Part shown: positions 1-15,610 of the stretch, in pieces | Layout: every line of letters begins with the position of its first letter | How positions within the stretch are numbered: position 1 is the stretch's first letter | Origin: Melastoma dodecandrum | Taxonomy: Eukaryota > Streptophyta > Magnoliopsida > Myrtales > Melastomataceae | Direction of reading: 5' to 3' | NCBI GenBank assembly: GCA_029817715.1 | Contig: JARUPY010000164.1 | Location: forward strand, 1,616,001 to 1,680,000 | Length of the DNA stretch: 64,000 nt | Program-made: the position numbers and the translations under genes | Notes under the pieces: generated by a model | Database searches by the model: none | What the model was told of the DNA's origin: nothing | Seen by the model: only the letters and a program-made list of their open reading frames with translations

Positions 1-1500
1 CAGGAAGATGGTCTATGTTACAAGCGAGATCATCAATGGGTGGCTGGTTGTAGATAATTTAAACGGATTTCGACATGATATTCGGGAGTTTGCTCGAAAT
101 GTAGCAAATGTCTCTAGTTCGTCCGCTGTCGGGAACGAGGTGCCCAGAGGTACTCATCAACCGCAAGTGCCTAAATGAAGGATGACATCTGCCAAGTACT
201 AGTCGTATTTGACAAAATTGTGCCATCGGAAGTACAATGCAAGATGTAATGTGGTGTTGGTGATACTCTTTCATATGCACTTAAGGAAACAATTGACAAC
301 CTTAGATAAGTTCAAGTAAAATAAGTTCATGTAAATCTCCAAGTCATTAAGATAAATATGATAAATCTAAAAATTAAAATAGCATAGCTTTATAATTTAT
401 GGAACAATTCCAAAACATTAGTCACTGGTGCGATTCTGCTCTCTACTCACATCATCGAAATCTGCCCCTAATCCAATTCTTCTTGTGTAAAAGACTGGCC
501 ATTTCATTCTGCCTCATGACATTGTCCTCTCTTAAACCGGAGAAATCACAACAAAGTTCATGAACTGATTAACATCCATTTACTGGGACACATTCATCCA
601 CTCATTTACCGAATTTTAAAGTATAAAAGTTAAAGAAAAATCGGATTGCCTTCCACTTTGCGTCGGTCGGCAATTCGATGCTATCTGAATTGCCGGATTG
701 CTAGAAAAAAACACTAAAACGATTGTGTTGATTAAAATTTTTTTAGTTTGAAATAAATAAATGATTTACTCAAATCAAATTTCTAGTACGCTTTTTCTAT
801 TTGGAGTCAAATAAAAGTTTATAAGATAGGAAATTATTAAAATTAAGATATCGTAGCCAAATAATTCATACTATTCTTTCAACAAATATTACGTACTCAA
901 ATTAAAAAAAAAAATTATAAAATCTTATCAAATCTAATAAAATATTTTGATAACATTTTTATACAATTTATTGATTGGATAATTGATGTTAAAATTTTCA
1001 ACAATTTATTACAACAAATTTACTTGACTTTACCAGAAGCACGAAAAGAAATTACGTACTAAACGAATTCTCCGGGTCTATATACTAAAATATAAAGACA
1101 TTCATATTATGTAAAGAAATGCAAAAAAAAAATCGTAATTGTTTTCTCACCTCATTTACAAACCAGAAAATTGTACATATATTTGTAATAAGTGCATGCT
1201 AAATGAACATGTATTGCGCACAACCGAAATACATGTTCCTATATTTTCTCTACCAAGAAATAAATGTTCAGAATTACTAATATATTTGTATTGTCATATC
1301 AGAAATGAATAAACATACGTAATATACATTGTACATAAACAATTCCACGAACTTTTCGTATTTTATGAATTAATTGTGTATCTTTATGAAATTACTGCCC
1401 TATAAAAAAATTTCATCCCACGGCATTGCCACAGACGGAAATTAAAAGTATCCCTGTCAAACAAGTCAGCCACTACCATGGCTCCATACCTAAAATGAAC
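1..1500. other. AT-rich intergenic sequence
   Basis: No reading frame here looks like a gene. The stretch is AT-rich with many homopolymer runs, and I see no terminal repeats, RNA gene or convincing coding sequence. Confidence 0.6.
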
Positions 1501-1619
1501 TTTAAAACCATTTGTTCTTTCCCAATAGAAGTTTGAAGCCCTAATTCCTTATTCTATTGAACCTAGAAGGTGAGTGAAAGGGAAGCAACAACTGGTCGTC
1601 TTTCCCAGTATGTCGTAAG

Positions 1620-2252
1620 TTGAAGAGTGATATTAAATCACAGATCCAGGAAATTACAAGTGAAAGTAAGTTAGTTGTAGCAAACATGAGTGATGGAGAA
1701 AGCAATAAAATGGTTGGTAGTTCAATGACTTCTAGCTCAAGCGTGGGTGGGCGGCTCCACAAGCATGACAGGAGGGTGGCATTATACATATCCATGAGTA
1801 AGAAGAATTCACGTCATTCGATTCCTTCTTAACTTGTCATGAAAGGTAGCTTGGTGTCGCTTTTGGATTTATTTGAGTTGAATTGCACAGGGTTTGGGTA
1901 TTGTTTTTTCTAAACTATACGGAGAGATTAGCTTTGGAGTTCAATGGATTAATTGGGTTTACTGCGTATTGGCATTAGCCTTAACGAAAAGATGATCATA
2001 GATATTTCAACTGGTTGGATGGACTGCCCGTTTAGATAGGAGGAGGTTAACTTAGAGATTGTCCATTCGAAGAAACTGTTAGAGGAGAAGATTGAGATGA
2101 TGTATAAGAAAGAGCAAAACACTGTGAATTACAGTGCAAAGCTCGAAGAAAAGTTTGGAAAATACAAGAAAGCATAACTTCATGAACATAGGCACATTGA
2201 AGTGAGGATAGAAAAATTAAAGGTAGAAATTCAAATATTATGCGTCTAATAA
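1620..2252 (+). pseudogene. Possible broken coiled-coil coding fragments
   Basis: Two short plus-strand stretches have Lys/Glu/Ser-rich, coiled-coil-like composition. One lies around 1620-1830. The other, around 2041-2250, includes HSKKLLEEKIEMMYKKEQ followed by an in-frame TAA and then more charged residues. They could be exon relics of a coiled-coil protein (plant XS/XH-type proteins have similar stretches) or chance. I do not recognise the family, and no complete gene can be built. Confidence 0.2.
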
Positions 2253-2450
2253 TTGTCTTTTTAGGATTTATGGTGTACTTATATAAATATCATAAATGTG
2301 TATGAAATAATATGGATTTAAGGTGTACATGTGTTCTCAGGTTAACTTGTGTTTTAGTGAAATGTGCAGCATTGGAAAGCAATACAGTACTCGCATCAAA
2401 CAGATTTCATTTCGACTCTATCTAAAATCCACCGTGTATATTCCTATACA

Positions 2451-3779
2451 TCAACTTATTAAGAATAGACTTTTGCTTGGTTGGGTCTGGTCTCTCAACC
2501 GGATTTTGGGGAAAAAACAGAATAAGGGGGGGGAATATATATTTCCAGCCCCTCGTGAATTCAACGTAACCCATTCCGTAGATGATATGATCTCCAAGAG
2601 TGTTGGTGCATCATATGTCTTCATCATCCAGTGGAGTGGTGGAAAATTCATAAAACCCGAGAAAATCTACAATGACTAACCGAAGGGTAAGCCTTTATCT
2701 TAGTCGACATACCGCTCCATATGCTCGAAGACAAGACTCCCTAGATTGATGGGCACCTTCTGATTCAGATGAACATGAGTTGTGCATCCCTCGTAGTGAT
2801 GGTGTCCACGCTGCTAGTGCGGGGAACCAAACAGAATATGATTGCAAAATGAAAGATGCGAGTCTTCATATCAAGATGTGTGGTTCCCAAATATCCCTTG
2901 TTGTGTACATCCTTGCTCGGAAGAATGAAGTAGGCTTCATTCTTCTCTGGATCTGTCACTTCAGTTTTCTCATAGGTAACATATTTAAATGGGTGATAGA
3001 CATCATAAATTGAGAACACAAAAATATTCTCATTGATAATTGTTTTGATAAACTTAATCGAGTCCTAGTCACCAAGGAAGGTTGTGTTGGAATATAAATT
3101 CATGATCATTGAAGCCGACAACTCCATATAGTAGGTGCAAAACTCTTTCAAAGAAATAGTAGAAAATTTCTCCTTGAGTGGCAAATTATGAGTAGCAAAC
3201 CAAGTGAAATATACCCTTTTGATGATCGCTAGTTTGCGCTCACCCAGTTCTCGATTGAGAAACTCAGCATCTAATAATATGTATTCAATCTCAGCCTTGG
3301 TGGCCCGCTCGTTCAGCTTTGGTGCAAATTTCGTCGAAGCAGTCTTTGCTTCTCTTGGACAAGGGAGGACGTGTTGGCTGTCTAGGAGGTTGATCATTGA
3401 CCTTCCTCTTTCCTCATGTTTGAGAAGCAGATTTGCCACTAGAAGTCATCACGAGGGAGGTGTCTGCAGCATACACTGAATCAAGTGGCTGATTTTACAT
3501 AGGAACACGAAAAGGGGGGTTCCTATGGCAATTCAATGACAGCATAAGGAAGCACTATCGGAGAATCAGATTCTGGGACATAGGTTGTTATAGCTTCAAC
3601 AAGGTCGTCGACCTCAATATGTTATTTGTTGTCATCAATTTCAGCGAGAGATGGTCGTCCTTTGCAGGAGGATCGACGGAGACGATGAATTCTTCTACAA
3701 TCAGAGAGTCCCCATCGTCAGAGATACCATTGGTTGGGTTCTTTTGTTTAAGAACCATCAGAGGTAGTTTCTTATACAA
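2451..3779 (-). mobile_element. Decayed transposon open reading frames
   Basis: Several minus-strand frames (3588-3779, 3065-3439, 2765-3019, 2451-2651) follow one another and look like one degraded protein. The part near 2765-2830 reads LVPRTSSVDTITTRDAQLMF, and after a frame change INLGSLVFEHMERYVD. This pattern resembles the gag-like or plant-mobile-type proteins of plant LTR elements; the resemblance is from memory and weak. An LTR-like start with a tRNA-binding-site-like motif lies just upstream at 3974-3989, consistent with a minus-strand element. Stops and frame changes make it non-functional. Confidence 0.35.
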
Positions 3780-3973
3780 TAGGAATTATGATTGACTCAT
3801 TCTAAATTATGTCTTATCATTTAAGTTCTATGACTTTAACAAATATCTACGACTTTAAGTTCTATGATTGACCATGAAAGAGAAGAGGACGATTAGTGTC
3901 ATGTCCTTTTACCAAAAGGAGAGGTCGTTGCATATATTTTTCAACTAACAACGAAGCTAATAATGTTGAGTTA

Positions 3974-4390
3974 GGTTCCGATGCCAATTGTTGGAAACAA
4001 TAGTCACACTATAAGGTGGGATAAATTAGTGTCTTTCATTCATATTGAACTTTCTAGATAATTTAAACTCTTTTTTCTGTTTACAGAAGCGAACACCCGT
4101 ATCATACGAAAATGTACTTAATGTGGATGTACCTATCTGATCATAGATTGAATAATCTATGTGGATGTACCTATCTGATCACACAAATACACAAAGAAGT
4201 TAGTATCCCAGAAATAAACCACACGATAATTTTTATAGTAGTTCAACCAACTCAGCCTAAATCTACTCCACCTAATTAGGTGACTTCCACTATTAAAAAA
4301 TAACACATAATCCTATACATATATGATAAACCCTATACAGAGGCATGGCTCCTCCCTTATGTGATTCACACAGCGACGACTCATGTGCTA
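3974..4390 (-). mobile_element. Putative LTR start with degenerate primer-binding site
   Basis: Read on the minus strand, a sequence ending in CCAACA (plus-strand TGTTGG at 3989) is followed by TTGGCATCGGAACC (plus-strand 3974-3987). This resembles the initiator-Met tRNA primer site TGGTATCAGAGC common in plant LTR elements. It fits a 5' LTR extending rightward from 3989 for a minus-strand element covering 2451-3779. The far LTR end and a partner LTR were not found, so this is tentative. Confidence 0.3.
4121..4181. repeat. 23-bp direct repeat, 38-bp offset
   Basis: ATGTGGATGTACCTATCTGATC plus one A occurs at 4121-4143 and again at 4159-4181. The spacer contains the near-palindrome AGATTGAATAATCT. 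It is a local duplication with no recognised function. Confidence 0.8.
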
Positions 4391-4392
4391 AG

Positions 4393-4720
4393 GATGGAAT
4401 TTCCAGACGACGGCTCCACAACTTGCCCGGTCTTCGTGACAATGACTACATGGTGAATCCCGCGCGAGCATGTAGCGAGCCTTACACCTGTAGATAGCGA
4501 CCCTTATCCAAGATTGGAGTTTCGAGATGGTGATCTCCACAACCAACATGATCTCCTCGAGACAGGGTGTGTCAATTCTCACACGACCACATAGCGAGCC
4601 CTATGCAAGCAGACAATGACCCATGTACAAGGTTGGAGTTTCTCGACGACAATCTCCACAACCTACACAATCTCCTCGAGACAGCGACTACGTTGCATGC
4701 CCAACACAAGCGAACAACTC
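4393..4720. repeat. 119-bp imperfect tandem repeat, about 2.8 copies
   Basis: Units start at about 4393, 4512 and 4631 with the related openings GATGGAATTTC, GATTGGAGTTTC and GGTTGGAGTTTC. The second and third share CTCCACAACC and ATCTCCTCGAGACAG, and the first two share ATGTAGCGAGCC or ACATAGCGAGCC. Divergence between units is clear, so the array is old. It may belong to the LTR-like region to its left. No coding signal is seen. Confidence 0.65.
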
Positions 4721-4759
4721 CCCTTTTCCGGTTCACATGCACGACTTCTACGTGACTAA

Positions 4760-7700
4760 CTACATGGCGAACCCACTGTTAAGGTAAACATGCGAACAAA
4801 TGAAAATAACAAAAACTGTCAGGACAAAAATAAAATTTTGACAGTGGCTCTCCTTTTCCTATACCTTAACATTCTTCTTGAATCCCTTTCTTATAATTGG
4901 TCTAACTTATTTAACTACAGAAATTCTGAGCCACATATTTTGGTGTCATTTGTGGATCAATGTTCAAGAATACAGGCCCGCAGCATACAAGGCCTCTTAG
5001 TGAGGTAGTTGTAGAAATACGCAAGGCAAAGGCCTACAGGCAAAACGGCTACCGAGCGGCGGATGCTGCTTAGCGAGAAGGTTATCGGACGATGCAAGAG
5101 GATGAAGCGGTAATCAGCTGGGCGAACGAGAAAACTCTGCAGTCAGAGCCGAAACTGAGAGATCCCCTAGTTTTTGTTAAAAAAATTAAAATTAGGCTTA
5201 AATTTTTATACTCTTTTATTAATTTAATATAAATAAAAATAATAATAATAATTTTACCCCCTTAAATTTCCTCTTATTCGATTTAGCCCCATTCGACCTT
5301 TTTTCTTGCTTCGCCACTGTCTGCGGCGAACACTAGTGGGCGATACAGTCGATCAGTGACTGTCATGGGAAGATTTGAATGATCTCAAAACATGGGAGGG
5401 AATAGTTACCAAGAACACTCGAATGAAAAGGAGACATTACGAAGACCGACAACACGGCTACTAAATATTGTACATATATTTCGTTTGTATATTCATGTAG
5501 GGCTAGCATAGTATAAATAGGTTTTGTAGACATCTACACGGACATCAATACAGACAAATACAATACTTTATCTTTAGCTTTCTTTTCCAAGCATTCTAGC
5601 GACTTGCAATCTTGTGTTCTTGAAGGCATCGATGGCATCCGTAAGTATTCCTATTTAGAATCTCATTCTTTGTCTCCTTCTTCTTTTCATTCAAACGGCG
5701 ACAACATACAAAAAGACCCTCTGAGTACGAGTTGCCTGTAGTGCCAAAGATTTCCGACATGTTCAGATCCGGTTATTTCAGCTATCACTTCCGGAGCGAA
5801 GGCAACTCTTTTACAAGTCAGTTTTTATAAGAATGACCGACCCTTCCTAGTACAAACCATTCCCCTTCCCGTTTCATGTCTTTCACTTGCTGCACAAGTA
5901 ACTCCAACCAAGGTATGATTAACCGCTAGTGAAGGAAAAACTTGTTGACATCCTAAGTTAGACAACATGTAATTTTGAGTAAGATGTATGCTTGTATGTT
6001 TTGCATGTGAATTCTAATAACTCTAACGGGTATGATTTTCCATCTTTATCTACAATTATATTAAGTCGGTGGGGACACTCTTTCGAATATTTTAAGTGTC
6101 TTGCAAAGACACTATCCGCCATTATTACTTCCTTTTGGATATTTTCATCACTCCAAGTATTGTTCGAATTTCCTTCTTCGCTCATTAGGTAGTATATTTT
6201 CAAGTTAACTTGATTAGGACCACAATTCGTTGTAATTGCCCGTTGGACGCGGTTCAACTCTATCAATCGTCCGGAAAGTAGTGTGTTCAAATATATCCAA
6301 GCAAAAGACGTGAGTACGGCTTTTCATCAAGAAGAGAGTAGCATGTTCAAACTCTTCAACGCGAGTACCGCTTAAGGACACGTATCACGAAACCTAGAAT
6401 GCAGTTAAGATACGATACGACGCTAAATAAACGGATGCGACTCCACATGAAGACCATCCCGAGATCTTCGGAAATAGTTGAGATTCATTATAAAAAAAAA
6501 AGTTTCTTAGGACGTACAATCACAATCACATAAATTGTGTCGTTATTTTGTTATTATTTTTTTAGATTTAGGTGCTCTATTGTTTTCTCCTTCTACTCGA
6601 GTATGAATTCCGCAAGCATGCTTATGGCTTTTTAAAGCATTTTCTCTAACTAAATATGATGTTCCTATGCTTTTAGTACAATGACCACGTCTCGGATCAA
6701 ATTCGACACTCGTATTCGTTTATCAAATATTTTCAATGTGTTGCTGCTCGAGTAATTAATCCATGTGAATAGCTTCTTTCATTGATCAACTAATTTCGAT
6801 ACTGGAACATATAAATAATCTCGAGTTGCGTGAGAAATGGAAAACACGGGCGAAGCGCCAAAGATATGATGGTTTGGAAGGAAGGCAGGAGAGCTGGGAC
6901 AGGTTAAGGAAAGAGAGGTCGGGTTGGGTCATATTCAAGGTCTGACAAAAACAAAAGAAGGAGAAACAAGAGGATCGTTCCCACTCAGTATCAGATCGAT
7001 CACATTCTCAGTGGGTGAGGAGGGCAATCCGGATGATTGGATTGATTGGCAACAGCTGCACTCCAACTAAAAAAGCTTAACATTTTTATATAATTATATG
7101 AATTGATTTATAGATTTTTTGAAAAAATATGAGAACTTTATTCTTAATTTGTTACGTTAATAAATGCACACAATTTATTTCAGTATCGGTATTTCTTCTT
7201 TTAAAAAAAAAAATGGATTGGTTGTGGTTCCATCCACTCCGAATCTAGCTGCCATTCAACTCTTTTTGAGTAATCCCAGACTGGTAGACAAAGGGCAGTT
7301 CTCTCTCCGTGTGGCCATTCCGAATTAAATGCAGTTTCTCTGGTCTCACCCTACTCAAGGGAATCCCCCGCCATTTCCCCACTTTGGAATAAGGATTCTC
7401 TCCCTTATTTTTTATTTTTTTTTAATTTCCTTATTAAAAATAAATATAAAATCCATATTTTACTAGTTTTCAGTATGTATCTTATTTCAATATAATTTGA
7501 ATTTTTGTTAAGATACTTTTATTCTATTATACTTTTATTTTTTAGAGCAAAAGCAATTTGTTTAATTAACTAGTTAATAAATTCTACTAAATCATATTCA
7601 ATCTACACGCTTAAACTATAAACCTTAAAATCTGAAACATATATCCAAAACATTAATACGTAGAGCTCACGCCTTAAATACTACTAGAAAAATAATGGAG

Positions 7701-10700
7701 ATGGCCTAACTTTACAATATTTCTTTTCCAATCTTAAATCGATATTTAGAATTATTTATGCCTATAGTCTTAAGTATTACCCGACTCTAGGATTCGTTAC
7801 AATGTCGTTCTCCGTGACACATTTTAACACTACTTTCTGGGATAATTTATTTCTTAAAATTGAATTTAAAGAAGGAAACCCTAACTCGACTTCCACAATG
7901 ATGATGTCTCCGACAACAATCTCTCCGACCACGAGTTCCACAACCTACGCCACTACTCCGGAGCCCCTGCACCACCTTCCTCCACCTTCTTCCATGGAGG
8001 TATGGTTTTCTTCATCACGAACTACAAGACGAAAAAGGCCTCCACCTCCTCCATCGTCTACCATAGAGGTGGAAGTTTCCATTTTGAGATTGAATTAGGC
8101 TTCTTCTCTAAACCCAAATTTAAGGATATAAAAGCTCAATGTTACCTTAATGTTTAAAAAGTATATAAATTTATTAATGTGAAATAATTTCTACTATTAG
8201 AAAAATCACGGCCGACATGCTAAGGATCCTGATCCAACATCATCGTTGGTAAGTCGTGCTCGAGGACTTTTTTTGAGGATAAAATTTTCAAGGATATTAA
8301 TAATTTTAATTTCCTTTCTAAGAAAGTCTCTGGTGGGTTCTGGGGTTAAGGTTAGTTGAATACATGTTCACATTCATTCATTGTGGAACTGCCCAAACAT
8401 GCATTTTTTCACATGATGAGTGGGACAGCAATGCTTTTGTTTCATGGAAGTTAACTTTATAGAAAAATTCATTTTATTTTTTATACGATTTCACTCGGGC
8501 AAATATTTTAACCTTTACATTCCGTAGCATCTACTCGTTTACTTAGCTTCTTTTGTTTCTTTTTTTTTTTTCTCCGTTGAATACCTTTCCACGCACCCCA
8601 ACACGATATCTTTTCTTTCACTGGTTGTATTGAAGAGGTGGCGCGAACTTATGACACTGCAAGAATCGTATGAATAACATTCAATGTTCGTAACTTTTAT
8701 GTTCAGTCTGTTGTGTATGCATTGTCATTTAGATGGGAAAATGTTTCTCATCTAAAAAATTGTACTTGCCCAAACATTCGGAAAGATCATCGATATCCTA
8801 TCACATCGTTTTACCACCACATCATTCTTAACCACATGGATGGATACATATATAAAATGACAATAATTCCTGGATGGAAGGGGGCTATGACTTTTTTGAT
8901 GTTCCCAAAATAAGCAAAACAATAAAAAAATCATTTGATAAATTAGTTACTTGCATGGTTGTAAATGTACCAAACTTTATTGTTGGTCCGTCTGGTCAAC
9001 CCCTTCCGGTCCTCTGCCTTATGAATTTTGCAGACTAAATTAATTACGTGACCTGTTACTTGGTATGCCGAATCTCCAATTTGGGTAGTGAGATGAAGCT
9101 TATGGAGATACATAGATTTTAATCCGAAAGAAGAGAAGGCTTTATTTGATAGTGTTGTCGTGTAATCACATGAACTATAACGTAAATGAATATGAATGTG
9201 CTAGTCGATAATATTAAAAAAAAATTAAGAAAAATGAAGAAGAATAGAATATAGGATAAAAAAGTAATAAAAAATCAAAATAAACATAAAAATGCAGAAA
9301 TCTGTCGGGACAGTTTTACAACGAGTGATGGAGAAGGGAGACAGGATTTTCTTCCATCCATACAGGGAGGAAGTGTTGGAGTTCATACAACCAGGACCAC
9401 CACCACCACCCCATGTCCAAAAAAAGAGAAGCCCATGCCATTTCCTTTAGGAAGTACCATCCAAAAACCTCATTCAGCCCCCCCAAAAAAAAATAATAAT
9501 AATAATAGCTGCAAATATCAATAAAAAATATTTTACAAGAAAAATACTTCGCGGCGGGAAACTAAAATAACTAATTATTTTGCAATATTATTTTGCAATA
9601 ACTAAAATAACTAGTATTTCTGTGCAATATTATTTTTCTACACTAATAAATATGAATAAGGAATTTGTGATATCGGGAGGGATGATGCTTGGTGATTTAT
9701 CTTAAAATGTGGGTGTCCAACTTATAACGCTTAGTCAAACATCTCAGTTTTTGTTTTCCCTCTTCTTCAAGGTGTCCCGGTTAATCAAGCAACTTAGATT
9801 CGTCACGCTATCTTAATCATCTTACAAATATCCTTTGGGTGGTGGTGGAATTATACTATATATCACTTATCGCCTTGAATGTCTACGTAGCACCACATCG
9901 ACCGTCCAATCCCATAATGTCTATCGATTAGTTACACTTGATGTCAAAAGATATGATCTTAAGAGCCCTGTTTATCCGGCCATTAATTCACTAAAATGCA
10001 TATATAACTAAAAGGGTTCGTCTTTTGTTGTTGGAAATTAAACTTTGTCTGGTTTAAATACCATCCTTATTTCGTTTCTCATTGTTCAGTGCCTTATCTC
10101 CGTTCCTTTTTCTTGGTTCGAACATCTCCTGACTTCTCCTTTTAACTTTTTCTTTGGAAATAAAAGTGTTATCTGTTCCCTTATGAAATCTATCATCCAC
10201 AGTTGTGATAGATTATAACATGACTCGTGGATGGACATTTAAGTACAGATAAGCAAAAAAAAAAAAAACGACATCCATGTGACTTGACATGAGGCATGAC
10301 TTCACGGCAAATAATATGTAACCTTTATACACTCTGGTCATGAACTTTTAATAGAGACGTACCCTATGATGTGGATACAATGATCCGAAACCTTATAACC
10401 CAAGCACTAACCCTAAACCCTCGTGTTTAAACTTTGTCTCGCCAACTGAAAATTCAACAAAAGGATATGTGTTCCGTCTGTGTGTAAAGGATCGATTTTG
10501 TACTTTATTATTGGATGTGAATATGAACGAAATCCAAGTTCCATGAGTAAATGAGAGACGAACCTGCTGACGTCTCTCAATTATTTAGTCACTGTGATAA
10601 AAGGCTGAGTTTTTTTTTTTCTTGATGAACATAATTGTTTGTCTATATCGCATCATTTCATCTTGGTCTTGATTTCTATTTGAATATCAATCAAATACCT

Positions 10701-11420
10701 GTCGAGGAAAATTTGTTTCAAATTTTGTTGTATCTTATACAAACGATCGGATAAAAGAGAACCGTGATCTTTGGGTTCACTAGAGAATATGGTAATCAGG
10801 AAGCCAGTAAGTAACCCGGATCAAAGTCCGACAAAGCATGTAAAACTTGAAAGGGTAGGAGTCTGTGTTAATGGGGTCAAGACTTTTACTCCGAGTAACC
10901 ATTACCAAAAAGTCCAAAACATGTTGCGTCACAAAGTGATCCCTAGTCCAAGTAGCGTGGCTCCAATGTCAACCACCTAAAACCGACTTAATTAGTTGTT
11001 TGTGAAGGGAAGTTCTGTTTCGTGAGGGCAGATGTGAAAGGGTTGAGATTCCCTATAAGCTGAAAACCCGGAGAATCACGTGGTGGGTCTTAAATCCAAT
11101 ACATAATTCATAAATTAAATGAGAAAAAGAACACAGAAGAAATCATCAACCCCACCCACAAGAAACGACTGATCCATCGATCGATCCCTTCTTTGTATCA
11201 ATCGTCTCCTCCGCATTTACCGTGGTCAAATTAAACTCTTCGCACCCGAACAAATCGTAGCATTTTCTTACCTTTTTTTATTTGTTAAATTATTTTACAA
11301 ATAATTTGTTTTTTAAGCGACCAACAACGACCCACGTCTCCCCTGCCCCAACCTCCTGTGAAGTTACCACTACCAAGTTGCAAACTTTTCCCAGAATTTA
11401 TTAAGAAAATCCCCCCCATT
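4760..11420. other. Gene-poor spacer with transposon debris
   Basis: No gene is recognised. A promoter-like stretch around 5340-5640, with TATAAATAGG near 5512 and a directly following transcribed-looking region, resembles an LTR. It has no identified partner. A minus-strand frame at 5958-6290 (110 codons) matches no family I know. Homopolymer runs and short AT-rich repeats, such as the ACTAAAATAACTA motif repeated around 9561-9615, fill the rest. Short frames at 7802-8098 and 10771-10980 have no protein-like features. Confidence 0.5.
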
Positions 11421-11432
11421 ATTATTTTACTC

Positions 11433-11440
11433 TTTAAATA
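11433..11440 (+). promoter_or_regulatory. TATA-like box of the cysteine protease gene
   Basis: TTTAAATA lies 106 bases before the ATG at 11546. A pyrimidine- and A-rich leader follows, as expected for a plant core promoter and 5' UTR. The assignment rests only on position and sequence. Confidence 0.45.
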
Positions 11441-11545
11441 CTCTCACAAAGTCCCCCGGCTTCTGCCCCAACCCAAACCCCCTTCTTTCAAAACCAAAAA
11501 AAAAAAAAGAAGAAATCTGATCTTTCCCTTCATCCAACTCCTCCG

Positions 11546-13198
<1,653 letters not shown>

Positions 13199-15600
13199 GT
13201 CTTTCAACCACAGCAGTTGTCGTCGGGCCCTGGGGAAGAAGGATCACAAGTGAAAATAGGCCCTGCTCCATTTGCCCGAAGGAGACATGGATGAAGATGA
13301 TTTGCATAATATGGTTTGGGATTTTCTGTACATAGAATTGTTGAATCATGGGGATGGTCTTGTCTGGAGGACGACTTCAATTCAATGTAAGTTTCAAATT
13401 TCGTTTTGGATATCAGGAAAATGATGAATAACCTCTTTCTGAGTCCCTTTTGCTTTGATTGATCTCTTTTGCATCATTTCAAGAATTATAAGTTGTGTGA
13501 AAATGGGCTGATAACGAAAATCCCCTCAATTACCCGAAAGATAAAAGATATATGACCAACTTTGACATGACCACTGGACCACAAACCGGATTTAATTGGG
13601 ATCTTATCCTGAATGTCATGAGACTACAAAGTATTAGGTTAGCATACTTCAACGTTTCCTTTATTTATCTCAACTTTGTTACCATGCATATAAAATGAAC
13701 CTTCTCCTTTTCTTTAGCATATAGCAATATGGAGGATGACGTCATTAACATTCTCAGCCTTTTTCCTTGTAGTCACATTATTAATTCCTTTATTTGCTCA
13801 TTTCTCCGACTTATTTTTACATTTTATAAATATTATAACGTAACGTTAACTAGTTAGATTTAATATCTCTTCCATCGATCGAGGCTGCTAATAGAGACTC
13901 TTAAGTGGTATCGACACGGCATCATAGTAGCGTTTAATGTCATTTAAATCTTTCCAACGTGATTTCTTCTCCAAATGAGACTTCAAACCCTCAGAAAACC
14001 TAAATCGAATATTCAAAAAAAAAACCATAAATAAAAATCCATATGTTTTTCTTCACACGAATTTGGTATAAGTTATTATTTTTAAAATCTAATAGACTCT
14101 TTTGACTTATTATCGAAGGGCAACATCATATGAGCTTGCTTCACCAGTCGAACAATGTTGATGTTAGTTTCATCATTTCTCAAACGTAGGAGGAATGAGT
14201 AATGAAGGATAATATATATGTAGTCGGAGATAATTTGTGAGCAATAGCTATAAGGATAACTGTAGTAAAGCAAAATGGGATGTGAAGAACAAAGTTAAAA
14301 TGTTTGTGAGATGTCCGCGTTACAAATATGTTGATGGAGGCTATTGTCTTTTTCTTGTGGTTGGACTTGGCCGGTGGTGGATTGCCATTGAAGAAGAAGG
14401 ACATCGATGAAGTCAATTCTTGTTTAGAGGAACGATTTAGGTAAGTTGAGATGACATTGATAAAGGTCAGAGCTAAAGTATAGATGCTTGTGACTGATCG
14501 TAATCGAATTTTGATAATTTGTTGTATTTTTTAGTTATTGTTATTGTTTGGTTTAGCTTTGTATCATCAGAAAAGATGTAATGGTTATCTGTTATGACTT
14601 GAAATTCTGTCTATAGTTGTTGTTATTATGTTGTAATGGAGTTAGTGAAGATGAATATGAAATGATTTTACTACAATGAAATTGTCTTTAATTTTCCCTT
14701 GGTTCACAACACGACCATAATCATAAAACAATATGATTTGTATAGATACCAAACTAGAATAAGAAACCTTAAACTGACTGCACCAAATCATACTTTAGCC
14801 CACACCACAATAAATATAAAACAATCTTAAACTAAAGAATTTTAGTTGTGGAGGATTCCATGGTTGGACCAGCAGAATGATTCATAAGAACCTGTTGTTC
14901 CTACATTGTATCTACTTGACTTGACTTACTCTCTCATCCATCCATAATGGAGAGGTCTGACAAGAAAACCTTTTTGTTCAACCTTGCAGCTCAACCATCT
15001 GTCGTCCCATTCCCCTTCTTCTTTATGTTTCCCTTCCTCTTCCCTGTAATTGACGAGAACCATATATTCAATGGATTATCACATTTGTACTTCATAGGAA
15101 AATGCAATGCAAATCATCACTTGTGTGCACTTACATTACATATTTGAGAAGAGCTATCCTCAGCATTATCAGTAGGTGTAGTAGCATAACTTACAACACC
15201 CGGGAGTGCCTTATAGCATCTCTTGTTATGGCCATACTACTTGTAATGACTACACATCATCTCAGATCCTTTCTTCTGACTTTAAGCTCCTCATCTGCTC
15301 CTTTCTTCCTTCTTTCATTGGGTTTCCCGGTGACGTATGCCAGTTGTTATCTACTTCCAATGGGGTTAATGGGTGCTTGCTTATATGCATTCATAAAATA
15401 TTTCTTTTTTTAAATATAATCCTCAACATTTTGCTTCATAAAGTTAATACAAGTTAAACCATGACCACATAGAATGGCATTAACTTCCACTCCCAACAGC
15501 TGCAGCAAGATTCATTCAAGTTTACTACAAATATTCACTGCCTACAAATGCCTCCAAATTGTCACCTATGGAAGGTCTAGTAATCCAAAAACTAGTTGTC
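13199..15600. other. 3' UTR of the protease, then intergenic sequence
   Basis: The first 200-250 bases are probably the protease 3' UTR. The rest is AT-rich with short unrelated frames (for example 14947-15147 and 15102-15413) that show no recognisable domain. I see no RNA gene or terminal repeats. Confidence 0.5.
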
Positions 15601-15610
15601 ACCTTCAGTT

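Noticed and set aside
5130..5330. Possible hAT MITE ending GCTTCGCCACTG
   Set aside because: A right-end motif resembling CAGTGGCGAAGC is present, but no convincing left end or 8-bp duplication was found.
7802..8098. Thr/Ser/Pro-rich 98-codon frame
   Set aside because: The low-complexity product comes from CTCC/ACC repeats. There is no signal peptide or known family.
10771..10980. 69-codon plus-strand frame upstream of the protease
   Set aside because: No domain, no promoter context and random-looking composition.
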